Origin: Haematobia irritans | Lineage: Eukaryota > Arthropoda > Insecta > Diptera > Muscidae | DNA: 64,000 bases | NCBI RefSeq assembly: GCF_050003625.1 | Contig: NC_134397.1 | Span: 279,304,070 to 279,368,069 of the forward strand | Reading direction: 5' to 3' | Shown here: in pieces, positions 10,874-23,445 of the stretch | How the letters are laid out: every line of letters begins with the position of its first letter | Position numbering within the stretch: the stretch's first letter is position 1 | The notes under the pieces: model-generated | Database searches by the model: none | Told to the model about the DNA's origin: nothing | What the model saw: only the letters and a program-made list of their open reading frames with translations | Translations under genes and position numbers: made by a program

Positions 10874-12203
10874 CTGGGGGACATAAAGTTTTTGAAGCAA
10901 AAACACAAATAAAAGAAATAGATTAATGCACAATATTTCTCAGTTGAATACAAAGACACACAAAAAACACATAAAGAACGTACACGGAATAAAATAAAAA
11001 TATGTGAAATAATAATAGAAATATATACAATAAAAGAAAAAAATATAATAAATAAAACAATTAAAATATAAAATACATTATACGAACACATATACAATAG
11101 AATCTAGGCATTATATAAGAAATTCAATTATATGTGATTCAAAAAAGGATTTTCCACTTTCCCCATGGTGATGGAGAATGCAGATTTTTAATTTATTTAA
11201 ATGTGAATGAATGAGTGAGAGAGTTTGTGTTTTATTTTTCTGCCATGGAGTGACATGCATAACAGTCCATTAGATTTAATCTGGGATAATGGCATTTTTT
11301 TCGCAACGAAATAATTTAATAAATTCATTTAAAATGGGTCATAAAATAGCATGTCACCACAAAAAAAAACCAAATTTATAAAAGCAAATAAATATGACCG
11401 AGTTTCAAAGCTTTGGCTTTTGTTGTTGCGTCTCTTGGAATCACATATAAATTAAATTTAAAGTACTTTTTGGAGAAATACTCAAAAATTAAAATTGATA
11501 TCAAATATGGATAAATTTTTGTTTTTAATAAAAACTAAAATAATAAATAAATGATATTCTTTTAAATTAGAATAAATAAATCAAATTATTTTCAAACAAC
11601 AATTTCTGTTTAATTTTTATTTTCTTCTTTTAGTTAAAAATGAAAGTTCATAGAAAAAATTCCATTCTCATTGTAATATTAATAGATACTTGGGAAATTA
11701 TGATTATTACTTTCAAAATTCAGTTACATAAGATTAACTAAGTACACACATACATATGCACTTGTGTGCATATGAACAGTTTGCTTATTTCCGAAGAAGG
11801 CTAAGTCGACTAAGATTTGAAAATAATATTATAGATAAAAAGCCAAAAAATGTCAAAAAAAAATCGTTAGTTTAATTATGCTTTTAAGAAATCCCACAAA
11901 TTGTTATGCAATTTAGTTCAATTTTCGAACGAGATAGCTCATTAGAAATTATGAACTATTTTTTTTTTTTTGAGAAATTATGAACTATTTTTTGAGAAAC
12001 TTAAACTTAGTAAAATTATACTTCTCTTCTTATTTAGAGAAAGCACATAATTAAAATCAAGGGAACTTATTTGACCTAAACAAAATCAAGAAAAGTACAA
12101 TGAACTAAAATAAAATTATGTATATATGGTGTATTGCAATCTCTTGTTAACTTTTTTGGGAGTGGTTATTAATTCTGAAATTTACTTAATTTACATTGTT
12201 AAT

Positions 12204-12404
12204 ACACTCAGAGAAGGAATATGAACGCATCAAACATATCTTAAGAGTATAATATGGACTTTTCACTAGGAACATGAAACACGTTTGACGCATCCATTTT
12301 ATTTTATCGGAAATTATGTATCTGATTTTGCCAAGCAGAAAAAAACAATATTTTTGCGACAAAAACCCGTTCCTTTGTGCTGATCATATTCCTTCTTTGC
12401 GTGT
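12204..12404. mobile_element. 201-bp MITE with 21-bp inverted ends
   Basis: The left end ACACTCAGAGAAGGAATATG matches the inverse of the right end, ACACGCAAAGAAGGAATATG, with two mismatches, and the match continues one base inward. It has no coding capacity. No clear target duplication is seen. Confidence 0.55.
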
Positions 12405-12804
12405 TCGGATTCCTGTTTTTAAGTACCATTAACTTTGGCATAAAATCGAGTTGATTTCTCAGTAAATTAGTATGTCAAAAACACTGCTATTCTTTTGATC
12501 ACAACTGTTTATATGCATATAAAAATCATTGAAGTCGACTTGGCCATCTAAGGAAATTCGGCATCGTTATGTATATCATGTTAGAATGTTCGAATATTCG
12601 AATGTTTGTATGTTATGACATGTTACGATTGTTCGATGATTGAATAAAAGATGGTTATGGATGGATATTTGAATAATGCAGGTCTGTTGTATGGGGGATA
12701 TGTAAACACAGATGTAGCTATGCATATACCATAATTGTTTAATAGTAAATCAATAAATAATTATGTATATAATAATACATACATAGATACACACATATAC
12801 ATAG

Positions 12805-12820
12805 ATGTGTGTGTGTGTGT
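12805..12820. repeat. (GT)n microsatellite
   Basis: An uninterrupted GT run following a variable 'cacatatacatag' stretch. Confidence 0.9.
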
Positions 12821-14430
12821 ATTAATAAATAGTTAAACTGAAACGGATAATAATGATTTGTTTGATATTGGTTGGCCGGTTGGTTGGTAGGTTGCTTGCT
12901 TCTTATTGTTCTTCGATGTCATTCACATGGAAGTTGGTGTTGTAGTTCAAACAAAATATTTTCACAATAATTGGAGTAAACAACTACTACAACATCGTGG
13001 ACACAGCACAAACAATACCACCTCCACCAAGATAATAAGAACAACAATAAATAAATGATTTGTGGGGCAGCAAAGTTTAAGCTTAAGTCGTTCGTCGTTT
13101 GTCGTCTGTCCGTCCACTCGTCCCTCCATAACACCCGCTAAACGACCACGCATTTACTTTGTTTTGAAATGTCAACCATCTGCACCATTGTCTCCTATCG
13201 ATTGACTTATCTTCTGACTACAGTGGGTGGTCAATATAATGAATGACCTTTCTTTTATTTTTATCAAATTTATTGATTTATCATGACACACCGTATCGCT
13301 TCTATCTGTATGAAAATGGTTAATGGATTCTATTTTATGGGGGGAAAATGAAAAACAAGTTAGGTGACAGAGATAGATATTCAATTGACCCAATTTGAAT
13401 AAAGATTTTGAATTTATAATCATCATCTCATCATCATCATTCCATGCTTGAAGACTAATATGTGGCCAAAGGCTAGGCATATGACATGCTACCCTTGCCA
13501 TTGATGTTTGAGATGGCAGGAAATGGCCCTCCTCCCAAATTTTAGATGATTGAGCCATTAAACCCTCAGATGTCAAATGACCAGTCAGGCAGATTAATTT
13601 AGATGATACATATTTTTGAGTGGATTAACTCTCGATTTTATCATTTGATGTTCATGTTATTTAATTACTTTGAATATTCAATTTCATTGGCCATAATTTA
13701 TAGATTTTTCATTTTGTTTTTCATTTCTCATCTCTTTCTGTTTTTTTGTTGTTGTTGTTTGTTATTAGCTTTGAATTTAAAATGCATACATCAGCTATTA
13801 AGGTGTAATTAAAACTGATGCATTTATGCATCGTGCATTTGCATATTTAGTGAGTTGGAGATGGAGTTGATATATTTTTAATGGTGGGGTGCATTTTTAA
13901 ATCTCTATGTTGACAAGCCATTTTAAATAATCTAGAGACCATTTAGGAGAGAAATCCCTTTGGAATGGAATATCAATAGCTGTCAGCCCAAACTATAAAT
14001 TTAATAATGTTTCAACTTTTACAGAAACTATTTGAAAATGTTGAATAAATTTATTATTATCAATTTAAATCTATAAATATCATTTCGATACAAAGCCATT
14101 TAAATTTCAAAAAATGTCGTTGTGGTTCTTTAATGGAAGTTGGAAAAGGTTTGAATAAATCTAAAAAATAAATAAAAAATGTTATAGATAACGAAAAGCC
14201 TCAATGTTGATACCATTGAGGCAGAATAACTTCCATTTTCATTGCACTATTAAGGTCAAATTTCATTAATATGAAGATAATTTATATAAAGTTAATAGTA
14301 TTTATTTTAAATAATTTTTTAATGTTTTTTTTATGCAAAAATGTATTCTGCTTTAAGTAGTCTACTTCATTCTGAAATTATATACAGAACCTCTATTTAA
14401 TTCTGATTGTATCCTTACAACATCTTTATT

Positions 14431-14512
14431 TTAAGGAGGTCCTAGAGTGTTATAATAAAGGATTGTCCAGAGTGTTATATTATAAGGAGTCCCAGAGTGT
14501 TATAATAAAGGA
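14431..14512. repeat. Short tandem repeat, about 30-35 bp unit, three copies
   Basis: Three successive units contain 'agagtgttataataaagga' or a close variant, spaced by 'gtc'/'gtcc' motifs. The first and third are the most alike. Confidence 0.75.
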
Positions 14513-15376
14513 AACTGTTTGAAGTCAACTCAACTTTAGAATATGGTTTCGGATTTTGGTTATCGTTGTGATTGTGATACGGTGACACGGTGATAGGACT
14601 TTGATACAATCAGACAAAATATCCAAGTCGTGAATGGAAACATCTACAAATTTTTTGCGTAGATGATGACACTTGGGAATTACTAGCGTTTTATTACAGT
14701 TACCGTGTCCGCACGTAGAAAGTCTATTCCACGAATCCGAACAGAATGCCAACTATGGAATTTGATGGTGTTGACTTTGTGAAGAGAATGAGAGTGGAAG
14801 TTTCTGCACTCGTTAATATGATAGAAATTTGCTTCCGCCGACTGTTATTCTTTAGGGACATATAAAAGTCAATGTCTAGTACAGGTTGTATCTCACTAGT
14901 TTTAAATAAATTTCTACCAAAGTATAAGGTAATATAGATTCAACCACATAACATTCTAATTTTAAATATTCTCATATTTCTTATAGTTTGTTAACCAATT
15001 TATTGCTTATCATTCATTATTTTGATTGTTCACTGTGATTCTTCAACCCTAATATGTTTCCATTACTACCAACCACTACTACAAAACAATTCAATTCAAC
15101 TTAGTGCCTTGAATGAACTAAATGTCAATGTCTTTTTGATTCACACTTTTAAAGCTTTAATGCTAATGCTTGGTGGGCACATTTATCCGCTTTAACATTT
15201 TTCCCTCAACAACCAGTCCACCATGGCATTTAAAATGTGATTCAAAGAGAAATCAAATCATTTGGTCACAACCCAACTTTGTTGTTTTCATTGTGTGTTT
15301 GCATGCGCTTTGTGGACTCCAACCAATTTGGCTCTAGTCATGGGGCCAAATGGGAAAGAGAACCAGGAGAGTAGGT

Positions 15377-17742
15377 TAGGTTAGGTTAAAGTGGCAGCCC
15401 GATTAAGATTCAGGCTCACTTAGACTATTCAGTCCATTGTGATACCACATTAACTAAAAGTACCTATTACATATGGGCACTTCTAGTTTTAACCGCTGAA
15501 CCTTCTTGATTATTTTTCTTTGTTGAACCAACCAGATTGTTCCAAAAACAGTAGCAGACTGCTTAAGTTAACGTTTTCCAGATCCGCCAGTAATCTGAAG
15601 CTATATGCTCCTAAAATTTGCTTGCGCTTTACACAAAATGCAGGACACTCACACAAGAGGTGTTTAATTGATTCTTTTTCCTCCGCATCATGACAGCTCA
15701 TACAATAGTCATTATACTTCGCGCCAATAGTTTTTGCAAAATCGCCTATCAGGCAGCGACCCGTTATAGCAGATATCAGGAGTGATATCTGACGTCTCGA
15801 GAACATTAGCATATCTAGTGTGCGGTTTAAGTTGAAATGGGGCCATATTTGCTTGGTGTCGTTACAACCCTTGCAATTCTCCCATCGAACATTTGCCATC
15901 ATAACAGCCTTCTCACGCAGCATGAGCTTGCAGGTAGCTAGGGGCATACCAACAAATTCTAGTTCCCCTGGAATATGTAAGGTAGTCCCTAGCCTTGCCA
16001 ACTCATCCGCTTCGCAGTTCCCCGGTATGTTCCTATGGCCAGGCACCCATATTAGGTGAATATTGTACTGCTCAGCCATCTCATTGAGAGATTTGCGGCA
16101 GTCGATGGCCGTTTTCGAGTTGAGGGACACAGAGTCCAAGGATTTTATTGCAGGTTGACTGTCTGAGTATATATTAATGCCCACATTTTTTGGAACATTA
16201 CTTCTCAGCCAATTCGCCACCTCTCTTATTGCTAATATTTCAGCCTGAAAAACACTACAGTGATTAGGTAATCTTTTCGCTATTCGAAGTTCCAGATCAT
16301 TAGAATATACTCCGAACCCCACTTGTCCATCCAATTTGGAGCCATCAGTGTAGAAATCTATATATTCTTTATTCCCCGGGGTCTGTGTGCACCACGCCTC
16401 ACTGTTGGGGATTAGAGTCTCAAACTTTTTGTCGAAAAGTGGACTCGCCAAAGTGTAATCCACTACGTTAGGCACATCTGGCATTGTTTTGAGGACAGAA
16501 CTGTGACCGTAACCTTTTTCCGACCACAGCGATAGTTCGCGCAACCGCACAGCCGTTGTTGCAGCTGACTGTTTGGCCAAAATGTCTAAAGGCAATAGAT
16601 GCAGCACGACATTAAGGGAATTTGTTCCTGTCTTGCTGAATGCGCCTGAAATACACAAACACGCCATACGCTGAACTTTATCTAAACAAGTCGGTTTCTG
16701 AAGTGCCGGCCACCAGACTACAACACCATATAGCATTATAGGTCTAACCACTGCCGTGTATAGCCAATGCACAATTTTTGGTTTCAGTACCCACTTTTTT
16801 CCTATTGCCTTTTTGCACGAGTACAAAGCTACAGTTGCCTTTCTCGCCCTTTCTTCAATATTAAGCTTAAAGTTCAGCTTCCTGTCCAAAATAACGCCAA
16901 GGTATTTTGCACATTCACCAAAGGGAATTTCAATACCCCCTAAGGAAATAGGCCTAACCGTGGGAGTTTTGCGATCGTTGCAGTACATGACTAATTCTGT
17001 CTTTGCAGGATTTACCCCAAGACCATTGTCTTTCGCCCATTTCTCAGTCATCCGGAGGGCCCTCTGAATAATATCTCTGATTGTGGATGGGAATTTTCCC
17101 CTGACTGCCAGAGCCACATCATCTGCGTATGCCACCACTTTTATCCTTTCTTTTTCTAGAGTAACCAGAAGGCTATTTATAGCAACATTCCAAAGAAGAG
17201 GTGATAGGACTCCTCCTTGGGGAGTGCCTCTGTTCACATACCTTTGTATGTTTGCTTGTCCTAGTGTGGCTGAAATACGTCTCTTCATTAGCAGTTCGTC
17301 TAACAGCCTGAGTATACATGGATCAACATTCAGAGTTATCAGTCCATTTAATATCGAGCTCGGATGGACATTATTGAACGCCCCTTCGATGTCTAGAAAC
17401 GCCACGATTGTGTATTCTTTGACAGATAGTGAGCTTTCAATAAAGCTGACTAGTTCATGTAGTGCGGTCTCAGTAGACCTGCCCTTCGAGTATGCATGCT
17501 GTCGTTTCGAGAACAAACTTGAATCGATGCTAGTTCTAAGATAAATATCTATCATCCTCTCCAGAGTCTTAAGTAGGAATGAGGATAAGCTGATTGGTCG
17601 GAAATCCTTCGCCCTCGAGTGAGAGGCTTTTCCCGCTTTAGGTATGAAAACGACTTTTGTTTCCCTCCACTTTCCTGGGATATATGATAAGTTGATACAT
17701 CCTTTATATATCACCGACAACCAGGGGATAATTTTGTCAGTT
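15377..17742 (-). mobile_element. 5'-truncated non-LTR retrotransposon (I/LOA type LINE)
   Basis: A perfect 15-bp target duplication, ACCAGGAGAGTAGGT, lies at 15362-15376 and 17743-17757 and sets the boundaries. On the minus strand the element begins at 17742, just inside the start of the reverse transcriptase region. It therefore lacks the 5' UTR, any ORF1 and the endonuclease domain, as is usual for incomplete target-primed reverse transcription. The 3' UTR of about 130 bp (15377-15509) ends in 'atcacaatggactgaatag', 'tcgggctgcc' and a short (AACCT)n run. This 3' end is shared with the SINEs. The intact reading frame and perfect target duplication point to a recent insertion. Confidence 0.93.
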
Positions 17743-17801
17743 ACCAGGAGAGTAGGTGGTACTAAGGGTGCAACCGAGTTCAATTTTCGTTTGCTTAGCA
17801 A
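15510..17801 (-). CDS. LINE ORF2 fragment: reverse transcriptase, RNase H and C-terminal Cys/His motif
   Basis: The 763-residue open frame has no stop. Residues 1-19, and part of codon 20, are flanking DNA read by chance through the target duplication; element sequence starts at residue 20/21. Reverse transcriptase spans roughly residues 40-330, with FIPKAGK, DFRPISLSSFLLKTLERM, FLDIEGAF (Asp137), RGTPQGGVLSPLLW (191-204) and YADD (225-228). RNase H spans about 478-605, with TDGS (Asp486), Glu521, YSDSQ (Asp547) and HRNIPGNCEADELA (Asp599). A CxxC...H..C motif (Cys700, Cys703, His714, Cys717) follows, as in many insect LINEs. An RNase H after RT favours the I/LOA group over Jockey. The endonuclease is missing, so this copy cannot move by itself. 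The ATG at 17801 is not the natural start. Confidence 0.92.
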   Translation of the reverse strand: MLSKRKLNSVAPLVPPTLLVTDKIIPWLSVIYKGCINLSYIPGKWRETKVVFIPKAGKASHSRAKDFRPISLSSFLLKTLERMIDIYLRTSIDSSLFSKRQHAYSKGRSTETALHELVSFIESSLSVKEYTIVAFLDIEGAFNNVHPSSILNGLITLNVDPCILRLLDELLMKRRISATLGQANIQRYVNRGTPQGGVLSPLLWNVAINSLLVTLEKERIKVVAYADDVALAVRGKFPSTIRDIIQRALRMTEKWAKDNGLGVNPAKTELVMYCNDRKTPTVRPISLGGIEIPFGECAKYLGVILDRKLNFKLNIEERARKATVALYSCKKAIGKKWVLKPKIVHWLYTAVVRPIMLYGVVVWWPALQKPTCLDKVQRMACLCISGAFSKTGTNSLNVVLHLLPLDILAKQSAATTAVRLRELSLWSEKGYGHSSVLKTMPDVPNVVDYTLASPLFDKKFETLIPNSEAWCTQTPGNKEYIDFYTDGSKLDGQVGFGVYSNDLELRIAKRLPNHCSVFQAEILAIREVANWLRSNVPKNVGINIYSDSQPAIKSLDSVSLNSKTAIDCRKSLNEMAEQYNIHLIWVPGHRNIPGNCEADELARLGTTLHIPGELEFVGMPLATCKLMLREKAVMMANVRWENCKGCNDTKQIWPHFNLNRTLDMLMFSRRQISLLISAITGRCLIGDFAKTIGAKYNDYCMSCHDAEEKESIKHLLCECPAFCVKRKQILGAYSFRLLADLENVNLSSLLLFLEQSGWFNKEK

Positions 17802-20344
17802 TTGTTTGTAGACTAAATAAATAAATTATATAAACAAAGGAATGTACCACAGTGACAGACATGCCAACATTTGACCAATTTTTCCACAACAAAAAAAAGA
17901 AGACGATACATATTTGAAATGCTGTTGCTGGTTGTTGATTTTAATGCGGCGAGTCCGTTGTCTTTGCGTTTTCTAGGTTTCCCCATGGAAAACATTTCTA
18001 CTGCTTTAGGCTTTTTTCCATCTTCATCTTTCCATCTTAGCCTATGGTTCGATCATTTATTTATTGTTTATCATTTGAGTCGTATGGAAATAGCATTGAG
18101 TTACAAAAAAAAAATCAAAACAACAAAAACAGAAAAAGTTAATAAAACACGTTCATATTTTGTTTGACCAAAGAAAATTTGTAAAAAAAACGAATTCTGT
18201 TTTTCTCTCAAATGAAGTTTTTATAATTTAAAAACTCATTTGCACGATGCTTATAGAAAACAAATAAAAAACTATCAACAAAATCTGATAAATAATCCAC
18301 TTCTTAATGAGACTGAAAATATTAAAAAGCCAATAAGTTAAATTTGTGGTTTAACTTATTTGTGTGAAAGCTAGTTTATTGGTGAGCAGCAAGTAAACAT
18401 GTTTGTAGGTAAAGAATATTTTTGAATTAACTTCGTGGTTTCATGATTATATGATCCTTTGTGGTATTGTGCATAGTCCTAGAACAGAAGGTCAACTTTC
18501 AAATTATAGTTCATTTTATAATTTACTTAATTAAAACAAACATGTTTACCTGTTTTCAGTCTAGAGTACGTTTGAATAACGAGAAATAAAGAATATAAAT
18601 GAGAACTAGACACATAAAAAGAAATATATTTTTCTTTCAATAAGGGTCCTTCTCTCTTTTCTGCTATAGGGTTTGTCTACCTATTTTGTTTTATAAATAA
18701 AAAATAAAATCATAAGCTGTGGAAATGAGTGTAAATCAAAGATTTCATCATGTTCATTTCATAAAGCATGAATGTTGAAGAGAGGAAAGGATTTTCTCAT
18801 CTTTTCCTGTTTTTTATCTTTAATAAAAGTTACGCGAATAATTTAATTACACACAGAGAGAGGTACACAGAACCACATATAAACATAAAATTTCTTATAA
18901 AGAGAAAATACCGACAGGCAAGGCATTATAATATATAGAGTACAAATACAAATAACACACCAAAACATTTATATAAAAAAAAAAAACAAATACACAGACA
19001 CATATACATATACATAGTTCTTTGAAAGGGTCTTTTGTGTTAGTTGTTCCAAAGGCTTACACACACAGGCAGGGAACAGACAGGGAGAAAATGATAAAAA
19101 ATTACAAATAATAAACAATTGAAGTATTTCCTTTTTAGTTTTGTTGCTGATGCTGTTCCTGCTGCCATTGCTATTTAGAAGAAGGAACAAATGAACTAAA
19201 TTAAGAAGAAAAACGAATGGGGGAAAATTAAAAGAAAAATGAGGAAAAACATCAACTTCAAGGTATTCTGCTCATTTGTAAAATTGAAAATATTTCCGTT
19301 TTCCTTTTTTGCTTCGTTTCATTTGTAGTTGTAGTTGATTTTCCCAAGCGAAAATGAAAGGATTTTGTTCCACACAAATAGCAAACATAAACACTTATAC
19401 TATAGAATACTCTGAGGCTTGAACACATTAAGTGTGTATGTGTGTGTGCATTTGTGCGAACTACAACAACAGAGTCAGGTCTGTACTCTAAATTAAGCAA
19501 TGAAAGGTTTACAGCATATAAATTGCAAATGTAAACACACAAACACATACCATACATCACCCACTATTCACCCACCCACCTAACCACCGCTGCTCTCCCA
19601 TTGTATTGAGAGTACCAGAGCTGTACTAAGTGAGTGTATGTGTGTTTATGTGAGTTTTGTGGGATGGGTGGTTTAAGGTGACTGAGCATTGGCATAACAG
19701 TAATAATGCCAGCTAGCAGCATTAATTCGTACCCGAGTGAGTAGTACAAACGACAAATGTTCAAAGGCATTTGCCTTGTACGAATGCAAATACAGCAACA
19801 CAAATACGAATATGAATACTGAAATAGTGCTGAAATAGTCTAAAAATACAAAACTAACTGAAAAATGATGAAAATGAAGGCAAGAATGAAGAAATAAATG
19901 AGAAAAAAAATACATTACAATGAAGACGAAGTCTGGCCCGACCCCGTTATCCCAATACTAGCCTCTTGCAAATTAATATCAGAAGGCAAAAGCTATACAC
20001 AGTGATAGAGTAGCAAAGCTTATAAGGGAAGCAGAGAGCGAGAGAGATACAAAGTGAATTGTAGCATAACACTAACTCATAAGGTTAAAAGCAAACCAAA
20101 TACACTTGTTTGTCAGCTGGAGCTGGATGGGTGTGGTGTGGAACATCTGAGTGGGTTGAATGGGCGATCTAAGGTCCTATATGGAGGAGGACTAAGTTAT
20201 AACTTATAGGTTTCTGAGCTTATAACATACAAAGGACTCCTCTCCTTATTCGAAAATGGAAAGGTTTGGATTTGAAGTGAAGGGTATGATTTTTGTATAA
20301 ATACCCGATATAAATCTAAATAAATGAGAAACATGTTAAAGTCA

Positions 20345-20430
20345 CTGATACTGATGTTCATGAGCAACGATAACAACAACAACATCAACAATGATGATGA
20401 CGACGACAACAACAACAACGACGACGAAAT
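20345..20430. repeat. Imperfect (AAC)/(GAC)/(GAT) triplet repeat
   Basis: A run of AAC, GAT and GAC triplets on the plus strand. It produces serine/leucine-rich open frames on the minus strand that should not be read as genes. Confidence 0.85.
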
Positions 20431-23426
20431 AACAGACTGACGATGATGTGAAACAACAATAAGTCTCTGCATGGGTGGTGAAAGAATATTGGCGAGGTTG
20501 GGGAGAGGGGGAGTAGGCGACATCGTTGAAATTGTTGATGATACGAATGTGGTTGTTGTTGGTTGAGCCAGCAAAGGTAGCTTTTATTGCTGCTGATGTA
20601 GTACATATTTGTAATGAAGAGGAAGAAAGGGTTGCTTTGGCTTTCTGTTCAAAATGATTGCTATTGCTTTTGTCTTGCTGTTATTGTTGTTGTTTTAATA
20701 CATTTTAACAAAAACGGAAAACTATATTTCAATCACTGGGGTAAATACACCTACTAATATAAACCAAATGGGATACATACAAATAAATGGACACATCCAT
20801 ATATGGATAGGTTTCTTTTTTCTTTTGAAAAGCTAAATGGACATGGATATGGTCACTGGGATAACTACAGTACGCATTGTAGTATTGCTAATTTATTACA
20901 AATGATATACATAGCGTGGTAAGGACTAATGTGATTAGTTAAGACAGAACAATGAATAAGGTTCAATATTCTTGTAGTCTATTCAAACTTCGTTGTCAAA
21001 CTTTGGTCAATTTCAAATCTGTGTTTGACATTTGAAATTGTTTTCAAAAATATACTTATATAACAAGCAATAGAAAAACAAATCATTAACAAAGAGGCGA
21101 GCAAGACAGAGAGACAGAAAATTTCAATTCTTATTGAAGGATTATGGGTGAATATGTTCTACACTTTTAATAGAAGATGTAAGAAATTGGGTTTCACTTT
21201 GTTTATGAGCCAAAAATTATCACGTAAATTAGATGCGTTTGTGTCTACATCTGTATAGTTATCTAAACTGATCTTCATTTATCTACATGCCAAACAAAAT
21301 TCATATCATTTTGATTTCAAACACAATATTTGTTTTGACTTTTCTTATGAAAACAGTGTTTAAACGATTTATAAAATAATATAGACCTGCATTTGTGTTA
21401 TTGGTTTATCTACAGAACAATACGTTTATTTTAGCAGACAGTTCTACCATCAATTTTGAATAATAATTTCTTTTTTTGACCTTAAAGAATATTCTTTGAA
21501 GAATGTATGTATCCAATTTTGTTTTGAAGAAATTAAGCATATTTGAAAGACCAATAATAATAGTCATCATTATAATGATCAACACCAACATTTTTAAATG
21601 AAGGTAAAAAAAGTCTTGGCATTCAAAAAATATTTTTGAGAAGAGAACATCTTTTACATTGAAATGTTTTGTAATTAATTTTTAAATATTTAAAATAATG
21701 CCCATTTCAGACATTAAATCATAAAATGAGTATCAAAATCTTTGAATCTAAATCACATTTTTCAGTATATGATCTGTATTGGATTTTTTTTAACCTGAAG
21801 AAATTTAGTACATAGTTTGTTAGATAGTTATTTTTGCTTTAGATCTGATCATTGCACCAAAAGGAGATTTAGGATAAGCAGCTTTCAGTGCAAAACTGAT
21901 AGATTTTATAATATTTACTATCAAAATGATGAATTCACTTTTTTATAACTTTTTGGTTCGGTTGAACATGGATTGGTCCACATGTGAATAATTTATATAT
22001 AATTTATATTTTATACAATAAACAATCAGCTTAGCAATTAATATCAGGTAGGAACTTAAATCCCTGATGTTTTCAACAAAAATATGATTGAAAATAATAA
22101 TAATAAAGATATCACATATTTTATGCGTGACCTAGAATACTCTAGTCATTATGTTACGATTTGTATGAATTCATTTACACAAATCCTTAATTACAAATAC
22201 ACATACGAGGATATTTAATTTTAATTATCCAGAAAAGCCTATATACGCATTTAAGGGCATTTCATATTTTTATCATGTGTGTGCGTAGGAATTTGCTACA
22301 TAAATCCTTTTTGTTACGGCCCTTGTCCCCTTCACGTATCATCGCAGTCAATTCTTAATGGGCAATCTAAATGATGTGTTTTGGCAGCAACAGCCGTCGC
22401 CAACATCGTCGCAGATGCAGCAATGAAATCAAATGAAATGTGTAATACATTGACGGACGTTGTTGACTTGTACGTGGAACGTAGTTACATTTGTTGTTTC
22501 TTTATTGGATTTTTTGCTCCTCCAAAATGAAAGTTCTCTCAAGTAGAAAACACTATGGGCACAACAACATGGACAACAAAGCTTTTACCGGAAATAAATA
22601 AAAAGCAAACCCACATACACACACACGCACACAAAACATCAATAGTTGAGAAAAACATTAACATTAATATCCACAGGATGGAATGAAAACAACAACCGAA
22701 ATACCTTAACGGAATAGAGAATGGGTGAAAAAAAGAAAAACATCGGTAACAACAAAAACATGGGAAATCATACAATACATTTAGATCAAACAGCAACAAC
22801 AGCAAAAACACTGTCGTACAATCTCTCATACACACACAGACACATTTTAAGATAAGACTCTAGAATGAGGGAGGGGCTGGGTGGATTAATGGTGGGCATT
22901 CGATTCGGATTCAGTTAAGCGTGAGGGTAAACCCAGAACTAGAAAAACTAAACCAAAATTTATTTTTTTTTTAATAAAAATGTGATACATTTCATTTATT
23001 TAACATTAAAGAAAATGTAGTCACACACAAAACGATAATATACCAAAGAAAAAAGTTGAATATAATGAAATTTACCAAAAAAAAAAAAACAGAAAAAAGA
23101 AAAAAGAAGTTGGAGAACTTTTGTTTTTTTTTTTCATCTTTAAAAAATTCGATATAGCAACTATATATGTATATGGGTACACTTACACACACATAAATCT
23201 ACAAAAATAATTTATATGCACCTACTACGACAACAACAACAACAATAATTATTATTATGATTTAAATTGAAAATATTATCGGAATTACAGAAAAACACCA
23301 AGGAAGAAATTAAATATGAAACAGAAATTGTTGAGATTTTAATTTTCTTTGTATGAATTTCTTCGAAAACAAAAAATCTGAAATTATTGAAATATAAAAA
23401 TAATGAAAGTTATATAGATAATAATA

Positions 23427-23445
23427 AGACACACACACACACAAA
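23427..23445. repeat. (CA)n microsatellite
   Basis: A short CA run between AT-rich segments. Confidence 0.75.

Larger units (their letters stand above)
10874..15376. other. Upstream intron or intergenic DNA
   Basis: The block between the first visible exon of the gene and the LINE. I looked for the missing upstream exon of the cysteine-rich protein and did not find it. Open frames here (10855-11097, 12919-13153, 13172-13576, 14525-14752) lack splice context or recognisable motifs. A diverged copy of repeat C is likely at 11935-12120. Simple repeats and one MITE are listed separately. Confidence 0.5.

Noticed and set aside
13172..13576. 134-codon minus-strand open frame
   Set aside because: No domain, splice site context or compositional sign of coding; passes through low-complexity CAT repeats.
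14525..14752. Cysteine-containing minus-strand open frame as the missing upstream exon
   Set aside because: The spacing of cysteines does not fit the expected first domain of the gene, and no splice donor joins in the required phase.
15820..17544. Plus-strand open frames at 15820-16059, 16756-17067 and 17083-17544
   Set aside because: They lie antisense within the LINE reverse transcriptase/RNase H frame and have no motifs.
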